DNA of 45,371 nucleotides from Deltaproteobacteria bacterium (GTDB lineage: Bacteria; Desulfobacterota; DSM-4660; Desulfatiglandales; HGW-15). The notes under the pieces are model-generated. The model worked only from the letters and a program-made list of their open reading frames with translations, was not told the origin of the DNA and searched no databases. This document shows positions 24,895 to 34,928 of the stretch, piece by piece (positions within the stretch are counted from its first letter, which is position 1; the number at the start of each line of letters is the position of its first letter). The stretch spans positions 1-45,371 of the forward strand of contig JAFGGA010000019.1 in NCBI GenBank assembly GCA_016930835.1. Reading direction: 5' to 3'. Position numbers and translations under genes: made by a program.

Positions 24895-26050
24895 TACGAT
24901 AATGGGAAATGATTTTTTACAATATCATGAGAACAGGGTCCAAAAAGGGATTTTAAAGGGATGAAAACCTTCGCAGGCCAGTCCCATATCTTCTTTTATA
25001 TCGAGAATAATAAACTGTCTCCGGACTTTCTACGGTTCAGTGTGCCACCAGGGACATCCCGCATGTCGAGATATGGGATTTCGGGGCTTCTGTCTCTAAG
25101 AAATAAAAGGATCTGCCTTTTTGATCAAAAAATACGATACTGGTGCATTTCCTCTTCATCTTTCTTTCCCATAAAGGTTTTGCAGTGATATCGATGGCCC
25201 GTTATGTCCATAACAGGTTGTCATCATAGAAAAATTCCCCCTCATCCCTGAAATCTTTTTACAATTTAGTCAGTTACATGACATGTCAAAATAAAAGATC
25301 CGTTTCTTATTATTAAGAAGCGTCAAACTTCCGTCATTCAATGCGGTACATTTATTATCATTTTCGATATTTTATCCAGAAATATCTTCAATTTCAATAT
25401 ATTACATAATATCTTTTCAAAATAATCCAGGTCCAATATTTTTTACTTCTTCACGATAATTTTAGAGGATTTTTTGACACACTAAATGGATAATATTTCG
25501 CTAACTTGTTGTAATTCGGGAGAAAATTCAAAAAACCGTCGTTTGGCATACAGATTGCTATTAGTAAAGCAAATACAATATAATGATCTATGGATGTATC
25601 TCGAGTGTACGTGCAACTTTTGGGCGTGCATCTTAAAAGTATAATAGAGACGGAAAGAAACGCAGCCGATTACAACGACACAAGGGAGCATTTAATAGAT
25701 CACCTTCAAAAACCCCGTTTTTTCCCCCACCATCATGAATTTGTGATGGAGACCTTAAGTACCTTATTACAGGGAACAAGGTCTTCATCACGTCTTTTCC
25801 TCCGACAAGCATCCACGATCGTTGAAACTCCACCCGCATATATTCACCACCGTAAAGTCTCCCAGGTGTTTCGACTTTTTTGTAAGCGCGAATGGATCTT
25901 AAAAACGATTGACCTTGCCACGTCAACGCTCCTCTTGGATAATCCTTGAATTGATCTGGTTATTTTTATATATTCCAAAAATTTGAAGATGCCGTAAGGG
26001 AAACAGAACCCTTTTTTTCATAAATCATATAAAAAAGGCTTTAATAATAT
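24895..26050. other. Long AT-rich gap
   Basis: About 1150 bases with very AT-rich stretches between 25240 and 25560. It contains a possible 119-codon frame (25590-25949, listed separately) and a 75-codon frame at 24961-25188 lacking family resemblance. TTGACA occurs near 25474 but with no well-spaced -10. I see no RNA gene. Confidence 0.4.
25590..25949 (+). CDS. Doubtful hypothetical protein
   Basis: An open frame of 119 codons (MDVSRVYVQLLGVHLKSIIE...) without recognisable domain, signal peptide or ribosome site. Codon composition is not unlike the neighbours and the base composition rises here relative to the AT-rich flank, which is the only support. It may be a decayed gene or a chance frame. 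Confidence 0.22.
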   Translation: MDVSRVYVQLLGVHLKSIIETERNAADYNDTREHLIDHLQKPRFFPHHHEFVMETLSTLLQGTRSSSRLFLRQASTIVETPPAYIHHRKVSQVFRLFCKREWILKTIDLATSTLLLDNP

Positions 26051-27214
26051 ATGGATGAGAATCCCAACATACACAAAATGACATATGATGGCAAAGAAAT
26101 TATTTTGATCGGCACTGCCCATGTATCAAAAGAGAGCGCTGATTTGGTGGCTCATGTAATCGAAACAGAAAGACCTGAAACAGTCTCCATCGAACTTTGC
26201 CAGGCCAGATATCATGCCGTTACACAAAAAAATTTATGGCAGGAAACCAATTTAATAAAAGTCATTCAGGAGAAAAAGGCATTCTTTCTTCTGGTCAATC
26301 TAGTTTTGGCCTCTTTTCAAAAAAGGATTGGGAAAAAGCTTGGTATCCAGCCTGGCCAGGAGATGATACAAGCCATACAGACGGCACAGTCTATTGATGC
26401 GAATATTCATCTCGCGGACCGGGATATACGCGTCACCCTCTCACGGGCTATGCATTTGATGGGATTCTGGACCAAACTTAAGCTAATGACCCAGTTTATT
26501 CTATCCCTGGGCGACGTTGAAGATATCTCCGCGGAAGATGTCGAGAAGATGAAGGATAAGGATGTTTTGGAATCCATTCTTGCTGAAATAGGAGAAGCAT
26601 TACCTGGCATGAAACGAATACTCATAGATGAGCGAGATCAATATCTTGCTTATCAAATCAGGAATGCCCCGGGGAAAAAGATTGTTGCCATCGTTGGCGC
26701 AGGACATGTTCAGGGTATCCAAAAAAATTGGAACCAGGCTATTAATATCAAATGCCTTGAACAGATGCCTCCAAAGAGAAAGATCACTGGTCTTATCAAA
26801 TGGGGGGTTCCCGCATTCATCATCGGGTTGATCATTATGGGCTTTTTTATGGCCGGCGCCACCGCTGGAAAAGATATGATTCGATGGTGGGTCTTGGCTA
26901 ATTCCGTCCTCGCAGGACTTGGAGCCCTTGCGGCCCTAGCTCACCCCTTTACCATCTTAACCGCTATCATCGCGGCTCCGTTGACGTCGTTAAACCCTTT
27001 GATAGCTGCTGGTTGGGTCGCTGGATTGACGGAGATCTTATTGGGAAAACCCAAGGTAAAGGATTTCGACTCCTTACCGGAAGATATTACTTCGGTTCGC
27101 GGGTTCTGGAAAAATAAGGTGACACGCATTCTGTTGGTGGTTGTATTTACAAATCTGGGGAGTTCATTCGGTACATTTGTGGCTATTCCTCTGATGGCTA
27201 AAGCATTGGCATGA
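26051..27214 (+). CDS. TraB/PrgY-family membrane protein
   Basis: A 387-residue member of the TraB/PrgY/GumN family. The N-terminal domain has IILIGTAHVSKESADLV (~16-32), the Glu in VSIELCQARY, IHLADRDIRVTLSRA and IVAIVGAGHVQGI, the conserved metal-protease-like signature (GTAHVS, E, R, GAGH). The C-terminal ~150 residues hold about four transmembrane helices (FIIGLIIMGFFMAGATAG, LANSVLAGLGALAALAHP and others), as in archaeal and deltaproteobacterial members. PrgY modulates peptide pheromones in Enterococcus; the bacterial role of this form is unknown. There is no strong ribosome site. Confidence 0.88.
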   Translation: MDENPNIHKMTYDGKEIILIGTAHVSKESADLVAHVIETERPETVSIELCQARYHAVTQKNLWQETNLIKVIQEKKAFFLLVNLVLASFQKRIGKKLGIQPGQEMIQAIQTAQSIDANIHLADRDIRVTLSRAMHLMGFWTKLKLMTQFILSLGDVEDISAEDVEKMKDKDVLESILAEIGEALPGMKRILIDERDQYLAYQIRNAPGKKIVAIVGAGHVQGIQKNWNQAINIKCLEQMPPKRKITGLIKWGVPAFIIGLIIMGFFMAGATAGKDMIRWWVLANSVLAGLGALAALAHPFTILTAIIAAPLTSLNPLIAAGWVAGLTEILLGKPKVKDFDSLPEDITSVRGFWKNKVTRILLVVVFTNLGSSFGTFVAIPLMAKALA

Positions 27215-27463
27215 ATCTTTTTATCAAGATTTAGGGTTTTTATAAAAAACAAACTATATATTGGGGAAATTGTATAATTTTATTTGCAATTTAGTTAATT
27301 TTAATATAAAAAGACGATAAGATTAAAATCGGTTCCAGAAGATACTCAACCAGAAAAATCAAAACGCCTTTGCATTTTCATTTTGCGCTGATATCCAATT
27401 GTTCATCCGTCATTGCTCACATTGCTCGAATATGACTTCTTTCATCGGCATAGGAGGTTCCCC

Positions 27464-29839
27464 ATGGCCCGTAGAACCGGAAAAGAATTGGAACGACATA
27501 TCAATGACCTAGAGTCAGAGATCACAAAATTAACACAACTAATTGATACTCTACGCGAAAATGATAGCTTTCATTCCAATATTATACACCTCTCAATCCA
27601 TCCTATCCTTGTCATCAACCCCGACACATCCATACGATATATGAATCCCGCATTTGAAACCGCAATCGGTTACTCCTCTCAAGACCTGATGGGACAGTGT
27701 GCGCCTTACCCGTGGTGGACGACGGATTCGGCATATCAATCCAAAGAGGTGTTTGCCAAAGCCATTCAAGAGGGCCAAATGAATCAAAAGGAAGATTTTT
27801 ATCAAAAACATGATGGGGACCGACTCGTGGTTGAGACCACCAGCACACCTATTTATCATAACGGAGAACTCCTTTACAGCATCATGACCTGGTTAGACAT
27901 TACTCGATATAAAGCAATAGAGACGGCTTTTCAGGAAACTGAAAGGCGACTGCACCTCGTCTTACAGGGAGCGAATATAAGTTGGTGGGATTGGGATATC
28001 AAAAACAATCATTTTGTTATGGATAAACGATGGTTGGAGATGGTGGGATATGAACCGGACGAGATTAAGCCCCGCATTCAATCATTAAGAGAATTGGTTC
28101 ACCCGGATGATATATCAAAGGTTATATGGACGGCGGGTGATTTTCCAAGATGGCGAACGGATAGCTATGTGACCGAATACCGTTTAAAAGCCAAATCCGG
28201 AGAGTGGCGATGGATCATGGTCACGGGAAATGTGGTAGAAACCGATAAGAACGGTGGCCCTTTGAGGGCCACCGGGATACATACGGATATCAGTGAACGA
28301 AAAAAGACTGAACAGGCATTGCGTGATAGTGAGGAAAGATTTAAGGCCCAATATCAAGGAAACCCCACACCCATTTTTACATGGCAGTCCAGGGACGATG
28401 GGATGTTCCTAATCGATTATAATAGGGCCGCGGAAAAAATCACGAATGGAAATTTAAAGACATTGTTGGGTCGGTCGCTCGATGAGGTATATCCAGATAA
28501 TCTAGAAATATTGGATGATTTCAAGAAATGTTTTCAGGGAAAAAGTGTCATCATCAAGGATAAGCCAACGCGGGACTTTATTCCCGGCAAGCATGTCATC
28601 TTGAGTTATGCATTCGCCGCACCTGATTTGGTGATGGTTCATACAGAAGATATTTCGGAGCAGGTCAAGGCTGAAGAGGAGAAAAAGAAACTCGAGGCCC
28701 AGTTTTGGCAGGCCCAAAAAATGGAGTCTTTAGGCACCTTAGCGGGTGGTTTGGCCCATGACTTCAACAACCTGCTTCAGACTATCCAAGGGAATGTTTC
28801 CCTAATGTCTTTCGATATCCAAGAGAACCACCCCCACCAGAAAAGCCTGAGAGATATCGAGGCGGCCGTTCAAAGCGGCGCGCAACTGACAAGGCAGCTT
28901 CTGGGTTTCGCAAGGGGCGGTGTATCACACACGAAACAAATGGATATCAATGACCCCATCAATAAAACATGTGATATATTTGGACGTACGAAAAAAGAGA
29001 TTCAGATTCATAAAAATTTTGGAGAAGGAGTATGGTCGGTTGAAGCCGACCCCGGACAGATAGAACAAGTCCTTTTAAATATCTATATCAATGCCTGGCA
29101 GGCCATGCCCAATGGCGGACATATTCACATCAAAACGGAAAATGTAACGATCCATGAAAGCTACAGCAGATTCTACAGGGTGAATCCGGGTCGATATGTG
29201 AAGGTCTCCGTAACGGATACCGGATCAGGAATGGATAAAGAAACACAGCAGCGGATCTTTGAACCCTTTTTTACTACCAAAGAACTGGGCAGGGGAACGG
29301 GTTTGGGGTTGGCGTCTGCTTACGGTATGATCAAAAATCATGGGGGTGTCATCAATGTTTATAGCGAGCTGGGGCAAGGGGCCACATTTAATATCTACAT
29401 ACCCGCCTCAAAGAAAGAGAACTTGGCCTCCGAAGAACTGCAAGAGGATATACTGAGAGGATCTGAAACGATTCTTCTGGTAGATGATGAAGCAACGGTG
29501 ATTGATGTCGGCAAAAAATTATTGCATAAATTAGGATATAAGGTCTGGATCGTGCGAAACGGTAGGGAGGCAGTTGATTTTATTCGAGATAGACATCAAT
29601 CAAATCAAAAGATCGATCTTGTGGTTCTGGACATGATTATGCCGTACATGGGAGGTAGTGAGGTTTATGATCAAATAAAGAAAATTGATCCTGAATTAAA
29701 GGTCCTCCTGTCCAGCGGCTATAGTATCAACGGTCAGGCAACGCGAATCTTGAAAAAGGGATGTAATGGATTTATCCAAAAACCATTTAACATGGAAGAA
29801 TTCTCTAAAAAGATCCGTGAAATCCTGGATATGAAATGA
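27464..29839 (+). CDS. PAS-domain hybrid sensor histidine kinase with receiver
   Basis: A 791-residue soluble hybrid kinase starting at the ATG at 27464 (TAGGAGG site six bases upstream). An N-terminal coiled coil is followed by three PAS domains (about 39-153, 160-280 with a PAC-like end at [11 protein letters not shown], and 288-403). The HisKA H-box is [20 protein letters not shown] with phospho-His H432. The NtrB-like HATPase has [17 protein letters not shown] and [17 protein letters not shown]-terminal receiver has D723 ([13 protein letters not shown]) and a Lys in IQKPFN. No transmembrane segment is seen, so it senses a cytoplasmic cue. No output regulator lies next to it; phosphotransfer probably goes to an unlinked partner. 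Confidence 0.93.
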   Translation: MARRTGKELERHINDLESEITKLTQLIDTLRENDSFHSNIIHLSIHPILVINPDTSIRYMNPAFETAIGYSSQDLMGQCAPYPWWTTDSAYQSKEVFAKAIQEGQMNQKEDFYQKHDGDRLVVETTSTPIYHNGELLYSIMTWLDITRYKAIETAFQETERRLHLVLQGANISWWDWDIKNNHFVMDKRWLEMVGYEPDEIKPRIQSLRELVHPDDISKVIWTAGDFPRWRTDSYVTEYRLKAKSGEWRWIMVTGNVVETDKNGGPLRATGIHTDISERKKTEQALRDSEERFKAQYQGNPTPIFTWQSRDDGMFLIDYNRAAEKITNGNLKTLLGRSLDEVYPDNLEILDDFKKCFQGKSVIIKDKPTRDFIPGKHVILSYAFAAPDLVMVHTEDISEQVKAEEEKKKLEAQFWQAQKMESLGTLAGGLAHDFNNLLQTIQGNVSLMSFDIQENHPHQKSLRDIEAAVQSGAQLTRQLLGFARGGVSHTKQMDINDPINKTCDIFGRTKKEIQIHKNFGEGVWSVEADPGQIEQVLLNIYINAWQAMPNGGHIHIKTENVTIHESYSRFYRVNPGRYVKVSVTDTGSGMDKETQQRIFEPFFTTKELGRGTGLGLASAYGMIKNHGGVINVYSELGQGATFNIYIPASKKENLASEELQEDILRGSETILLVDDEATVIDVGKKLLHKLGYKVWIVRNGREAVDFIRDRHQSNQKIDLVVLDMIMPYMGGSEVYDQIKKIDPELKVLLSSGYSINGQATRILKKGCNGFIQKPFNMEEFSKKIREILDMK

Positions 29840-29842
29840 AGA

Positions 29843-30643
29843 TTAGGCGTTTAACAGTTTCTGCGCTTTTATAAGAGATGTGAGGTCATCGATTCCCATG
29901 ACCTCGATTTCATCTTCAGCGATGGTGTAACCAATCTTTAATCCATCGTCGTTCATCAGCTCGATCAAATCCGTAATGAAAAATTCTTCAATCGTCACCA
30001 TACGGCCGTTTCTCTCTTTTAAAACCGTATGCGGCTTTTTCTCGAGAATATGGATATATCCGGCAAGAACATCCCTTCTCGCCGCGTAGATTCCTGAATT
30101 GCAAATCTGAAGCTGATCCTGTTTTTCCTTTGAGTATGCACTCCAATATTTCCACTCCGTCACCCTGATAACATGATCATCCATGATCTCAAGGACACCA
30201 TATTGCTTTTTGTCATCGGGGGTAAACCCCAGGACAACCATAGGATAATAGTCTAACGCTTCGGTTAAACCCATATAGGTCGATGATTTGACAAAAGGCA
30301 CATCTCCCATGGTGATAATCAATCGATCATAATCTCGATCTAAGATAAATGACTTGGATGCCAGCAGCGCACCGCCTGTGCCATTGAGTTCGGGCTGTTC
30401 AAAATACTGGATACCAAGATTCCGTGTAGCGGCAATCACATCCTCCTTTTTATGGTTTATCACCAATGCGCTAGGACCTGGAGGAAGATTTTCTAATATG
30501 TGCAAAAGGATCGGGTGGGTTCCTTCAAACGGGGATTGATCAGGTTCGAGCGGTAGCAATGTTTTGTTACCATGATAGTTTTTCATTCGACTGCCTTTAC
30601 CCGCGGCGAATATCAAAGATGCGATGATAGATTCGGACGGCAA
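29843..30643 (-). CDS. Sugar-phosphate nucleotidyltransferase (GlmU N-domain-like)
   Basis: A 266-residue NTP-transferase with the signature SLIFAAGKGSRMK...NKTLLPL (~9-30), LNGTGGALLASK, ITMGDVPFV (the metal-binding GD), VLGFTPDDKKQYGVL, and ICNSGIYAARRDVL. The pattern is closest to the pyrophosphorylase half of GlmU, without the left-handed beta-helix acetyltransferase. The start is TTG at 30643 with AAAAGGAGATG seven bases upstream. Its stop lies three bases from that of the convergent kinase gene. Substrate cannot be told. Confidence 0.85.
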   Translation of the reverse strand: MPSESIIASLIFAAGKGSRMKNYHGNKTLLPLEPDQSPFEGTHPILLHILENLPPGPSALVINHKKEDVIAATRNLGIQYFEQPELNGTGGALLASKSFILDRDYDRLIITMGDVPFVKSSTYMGLTEALDYYPMVVLGFTPDDKKQYGVLEIMDDHVIRVTEWKYWSAYSKEKQDQLQICNSGIYAARRDVLAGYIHILEKKPHTVLKERNGRMVTIEEFFITDLIELMNDDGLKIGYTIAEDEIEVMGIDDLTSLIKAQKLLNA

Positions 30644-30749
30644 TTTTCATCTCCTTTTGGATGTTTTTCTTCGTTCATTTATCTCATAGATTGTGCTAAT
30701 AATCAAGAGCAGGAGCCCTCGGGGGAAAAATTGTCAACAACCTTTGCCT

Positions 30750-33700
30750 ATGTTTAAAGACCTGACCTTTCAACAATTTTGCGCATTGGATTACGGCCGG
30801 AACATGGTGGTGACGGCCGGGCCTGGCGCCGGGAAAACAAAAGTCCTCAGTCATCGATTTTGTTTTATCCTCCTGACGGACGACGATGTCACCTTACCCC
30901 AAATCCTTACCCTTACATTTACTGAAAAGGCTGCCAAGGAGATGGAGGCTCGTATCTATGCAATGCTGAGTCAAAGCGAACGTGGCCTCATCACGGAGAA
31001 GGACGGTGCCATGAACAGGAAGATCAGAGAGGCACGGGAACATTTCCACAAAAATAATATCTCTACGATCCATTCATTCTGTGCCAAGATGCTCCGAGAG
31101 AATCCGGTCGAGTCTGGTATCGATCCCGGCTTTGCCGTAATTCAAGGCGCCAAGCAAAGACAGATGATGGAACGAGCCGTTGAACTCGGGATTTCTCACG
31201 CCTGGCAGAGCAGCAAAGATGATCTCATTGTACTCATGCGGGCCTTAGGCGGTCGTAAGAATCTCCTCATTGCACTACAAAGCGTTATTGAACACCCTCT
31301 CACCCTTGAACGCGTTATTCAAACCAAAGAGCGTCTATTTCATACCAAAGACTGGGAGAAAAAGGTGTTCAAAGACTATTGCTGTTTCATTCAAAACCAT
31401 TACCTCTTGCCCTATCTTGAAGGGTTACGGGAGATACGAGATAAAAAGGGGCAACATGTGGAACTACTAAACATAATAGAGGCATGGGGCTCCAAGAAGC
31501 AAGATGAATCGGAGTTCTTGGGTGTTCCTGGTGTTTTTCATGAAATGAGGATCCTGGCATCCCGCCGCAAGCCCTCTGAATCCAGACTATCCATAATAAA
31601 AGGACTTCGGGAGATCTCTTATGTGGATCTGATTGAGGAGTTCTATCCTGACTTGTTCGTGGACCAATCACCAGACCTTCTTTTTAGGGCCCAGCTTGAT
31701 TTCTTTTTGGGAATGGCCGTTCATTGCAAAAACATCTATCAGAATGAAAAAGAGAGTGCTAATGGGCTGGATTTTGCCGACCTTGAGGCCCGGAGTCACG
31801 GATTCCTCTCACGACTCCATAATAATCCCAACCGGTTCGGGATCAGCGGCATTCAAAAACACTTTAAATATATTATGGCTGATGAATTTCAAGATACCAA
31901 CAGGATCCAATGGGATATCATCCGGTTTCTATGCTCTGATATGGACGAGACCGGAAAACTTCACCTTCAAAAGGGAAAACTCTTTGTCGTGGGCGACAAG
32001 AGACAGGCCATATATAAATTTAGGGGAGGCGATGTGACCGTGTTCCAATCCGTGATAGAAGAAATCATCGATTCAAATCCGGCTCAACCCACTCCTCTGT
32101 TCCTGCAAGATGAAATGTTGGATCATCACCTAAGAAAAATGGATGATCCATATCATCAAATGATGAATGATCGAAGACACGAATTTGATAATCTACCGCA
32201 CCTTGAAAAAGAGAAAATTCTGAAAGGAGATATTTACCTCCCTCATAACTTTCGAACGGATACCATGCCGATATCCTTCTTGAATAGCGCTTTTCATAAA
32301 ATATTTAGCAATAAGGGGATCGGCGCATTAGAACGGTATGAGACAGCCCCGAAGCCTATTCACAGACCTGTGAACTTCAAAAAGGTCGATAAAAAAGACG
32401 GATCCGTAACCATCTATCTAATGCACATGAAAAATACTGAAGGAGACAAAGCGGAATCCGAGGCATCATTAATCGTGGATATCATTGAACGTATTCTGGG
32501 CCGGCAAGGTAAAGATGCATGGGAATACGGGCATTACGCGGACATTCGCGAAAAAATCGAAAATAATCGAATGGCAATAGGCATTCTGTTCTTTTCTTAT
32601 AGCCGAATCAAAACATTTGAAAATGTGTTTCGGGAGGCCTCGCTTCCTTTTTCCATCCACAGAGGAAGAGGGTTCTACCGCTGTCAGGAGGTTATGGAGA
32701 TAATCCAGTTACTGAAATATCTTTCTGATGAGCGAGAAACGATTTCCTTGCTGGGAAGCTTGAGAAGTCCCATTTTCGGGATTAACGACGCCGAGATATT
32801 TGATCTTTTTCAAGGAAGGAAGGTCACGCTTGCACACCTATTGGATTCCCGACATCCATATATTCGAACCGTTGGAGCACAAATCCAATCATGGCGAAAA
32901 CTTCTGAATACTTTGACCTTATCGGAATTTATCCGTCGGGTAATATCGGATCGATCCCTTATTGCTATCCACTCGATTCACCCCAATGGCATCCAAAGAT
33001 TGGCCAATCTAGAAAAATTCATTGGAATCGCCAGGCAATTCCAGGCGGAAGGCAACGGATCCTTGCCGGAATTTGTTGAGTACTGTACCCAAATGTCCGA
33101 AGAGGATGAAGAAGAAGGGGAAGCCGAGGTCATGGGAGACGGTGACAGCCCGATCTGTTTCATGACCATCCACGCGGCAAAAGGGCTTGAATTCCCCATG
33201 GTCATCATACCCGAGCTTGACTATCATGTTCCTTTTAGGACCAATCCGGGAAAACCGGTTCGTCTCTATTCTTCCGATAATATGGGACCGGATGCCTGGA
33301 ATGCCGAAGAAGGGCAGATTCCCATATGGCCTGTTGAGATACCTAAACTGGCATTTCTTAGACAAAAAAGCCCGTTGGGTTATCTCCTGTTGCGTCGAAA
33401 CAGGTTGGAACATATAGCCGAAAGAAAACGGGTCTTCTATGTTGCTTGCACCCGGACCATGAACCACCTCATTTTATTGGGCAACATGAGCAAACGATTG
33501 ATGGAGAAGGACAAGAACCAACTTTCCGCAGAGGATTATCAAGAGCGTGCGACCATTTTGGATCTTCTGGATGACCATTATCGTTTTGCAATCAACTTCC
33601 CGCCCGATCATGCTGATATCACGAAAGGGTTTGAAGGGTTGTCTTGGGTAATATGGCGAGATACGGACCCGAAATCCTTTAAGGGATTTAGATATGATCA

Positions 33701-34631
33701 AAACCGGATCAGAGGTGAGGATCTGGGGGTTTATGATGATCAGATAAAAAAGATTGATTTGAGTGACCCCATTCAATCGGAACCCTATCTCCAAATCAGC
33801 TTCCACTCCCTTCATTTATTCCGGCAATGTCCGGTTCGTTTTTATTTTCGGGTCATCTTGGGTCTCAATCCGGAAAGACTCAATAAGGGCTTGGGTTTCG
33901 CCGATTCCTCTTTTATTGAAACGACGGGCGCGGATAATCCACCCGGTGTAGATTATTTTTCTGACGAAGCGCTTCTGATAGGGAATCTTATCCATGCTTA
34001 CCTTGAAAACCATCAATTCGGCACCCCCTTGGATGAGAAGCAGTTTTCTCGTGTTTGGAGAAACTGTTTGCCGAATGATCCGGAGTTAAATGGATTGAAC
34101 AAGGAACGATTGGTGAAAATCAAGGACCGGGCATTGGAGCAGGTCCAAACGACTATCCAAGATAATGATCTCATCTCGCTCCTGGAAGGACAAAAGGACT
34201 ATCGTGAGATTCCTTTTCTATTTCGAATCGATCAAACCTGCGACTTTAAGGGTGTTATAGACAGGCTATTTAAAAATAAGAACACCGGGAACTGGAGCAT
34301 TATTGACTGGAAGAGTAACGACCTTACTGGTAAGGATCCCTTTAAAGTGATGGATGAAAATGATTATCATCTTCAATTAGCGTGCTATGGATGGGCCGTG
34401 GAACATATTTTGGGTGAAAAAGTCGGGGATCGGTACATCTATTTTACAGACAAAGGGCGACTGATTAGAAGTCAATGGGGTGATGATCCTCAAAGGATTG
34501 TTTTGGATATGCTGCGTTATATCGCGGATAATAATAATACTGGAAGGCAATGGATCAGGCAAATTCGCAAAAGGCAAGAACGTACTGGAAAATGTCGATC
34601 CTGTGAATTCGCGAGGGGATTCTGCAAATGA
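30750..34631 (+). CDS. UvrD/Rep-type helicase with C-terminal Fe-S nuclease (AddA/AdnA-like)
   Basis: A 1293-residue helicase-nuclease for double-strand break end processing. Superfamily 1A motifs are complete: Q-motif LTFQQFCALD (5-14), Walker A TAGPGAGKT (22-30), TLTFTEKAAKEME, STIHSFCAKML, DEFQDTNRIQWD, VVGDKRQAIYKFRGGDV, MTIHAAKGLEFPMVIIP and RVFYVACTRTMNHL. The C-terminal RecB-type nuclease has LIGNLIHAYLENH, GVIDRLF and IIDWKSND. A Cys in LFRQCPVRFYF and three in CRSCEFARGFC could bind a 4Fe-4S cluster, as in AddB and AdnA. I start at ATG 30750, at the Q-motif; an in-frame GTG at 30693 is less likely. No AddB partner is adjacent. Confidence 0.93.
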   Translation: MFKDLTFQQFCALDYGRNMVVTAGPGAGKTKVLSHRFCFILLTDDDVTLPQILTLTFTEKAAKEMEARIYAMLSQSERGLITEKDGAMNRKIREAREHFHKNNISTIHSFCAKMLRENPVESGIDPGFAVIQGAKQRQMMERAVELGISHAWQSSKDDLIVLMRALGGRKNLLIALQSVIEHPLTLERVIQTKERLFHTKDWEKKVFKDYCCFIQNHYLLPYLEGLREIRDKKGQHVELLNIIEAWGSKKQDESEFLGVPGVFHEMRILASRRKPSESRLSIIKGLREISYVDLIEEFYPDLFVDQSPDLLFRAQLDFFLGMAVHCKNIYQNEKESANGLDFADLEARSHGFLSRLHNNPNRFGISGIQKHFKYIMADEFQDTNRIQWDIIRFLCSDMDETGKLHLQKGKLFVVGDKRQAIYKFRGGDVTVFQSVIEEIIDSNPAQPTPLFLQDEMLDHHLRKMDDPYHQMMNDRRHEFDNLPHLEKEKILKGDIYLPHNFRTDTMPISFLNSAFHKIFSNKGIGALERYETAPKPIHRPVNFKKVDKKDGSVTIYLMHMKNTEGDKAESEASLIVDIIERILGRQGKDAWEYGHYADIREKIENNRMAIGILFFSYSRIKTFENVFREASLPFSIHRGRGFYRCQEVMEIIQLLKYLSDERETISLLGSLRSPIFGINDAEIFDLFQGRKVTLAHLLDSRHPYIRTVGAQIQSWRKLLNTLTLSEFIRRVISDRSLIAIHSIHPNGIQRLANLEKFIGIARQFQAEGNGSLPEFVEYCTQMSEEDEEEGEAEVMGDGDSPICFMTIHAAKGLEFPMVIIPELDYHVPFRTNPGKPVRLYSSDNMGPDAWNAEEGQIPIWPVEIPKLAFLRQKSPLGYLLLRRNRLEHIAERKRVFYVACTRTMNHLILLGNMSKRLMEKDKNQLSAEDYQERATILDLLDDHYRFAINFPPDHADITKGFEGLSWVIWRDTDPKSFKGFRYDQNRIRGEDLGVYDDQIKKIDLSDPIQSEPYLQISFHSLHLFRQCPVRFYFRVILGLNPERLNKGLGFADSSFIETTGADNPPGVDYFSDEALLIGNLIHAYLENHQFGTPLDEKQFSRVWRNCLPNDPELNGLNKERLVKIKDRALEQVQTTIQDNDLISLLEGQKDYREIPFLFRIDQTCDFKGVIDRLFKNKNTGNWSIIDWKSNDLTGKDPFKVMDENDYHLQLACYGWAVEHILGEKVGDRYIYFTDKGRLIRSQWGDDPQRIVLDMLRYIADNNNTGRQWIRQIRKRQERTGKCRSCEFARGFCK

Positions 34632-34928
34632 TCATTATTCTATTTGAGGTTGGCTTAATGATGATATATAATATGTTGTCGGGTCGATCTTTTCCACCAA
34701 TAATCCTTAATAGTACAACCCTTTTTCCAAAGCTACAGGTTCCTTAGACAACGATCTTCATACCCTCGAAAGTGATTTTAGCAGGAAACGCAAATGATGT
34801 ACTTTTTAAGTTCGGGGGCATTTTTCAGTTGACCAAAGAGGGGCAACCTGGTAAATTTTTGATGGAAATCAGATCCTCTCGGTCATCAAAAATGATAGAT
34901 ATGATCATTCTTTTTTATTAGCATTAAG
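34632..34928. other. Convergent spacer with a 10-bp inverted repeat
   Basis: ATTTTTGATG (34855-34864) and CATCAAAAAT (34884-34893) form a perfect A/T-rich inverted repeat with a 19-base spacer. It may serve to end either the helicase or the rtcB transcript. No gene is visible; a 29-codon frame at about 34660 has no support. Confidence 0.4.

Noticed and set aside
24961-25188. 75-codon plus-strand frame after AAAGGG
   Set aside because: The ribosome site abuts the ATG, the sequence has no domain-like pattern, and it ends in low-complexity serine and phenylalanine codons.
33009-33467. 152-codon minus-strand frame
   Set aside because: Antisense to the helicase motifs, which are fully conserved on the other strand.
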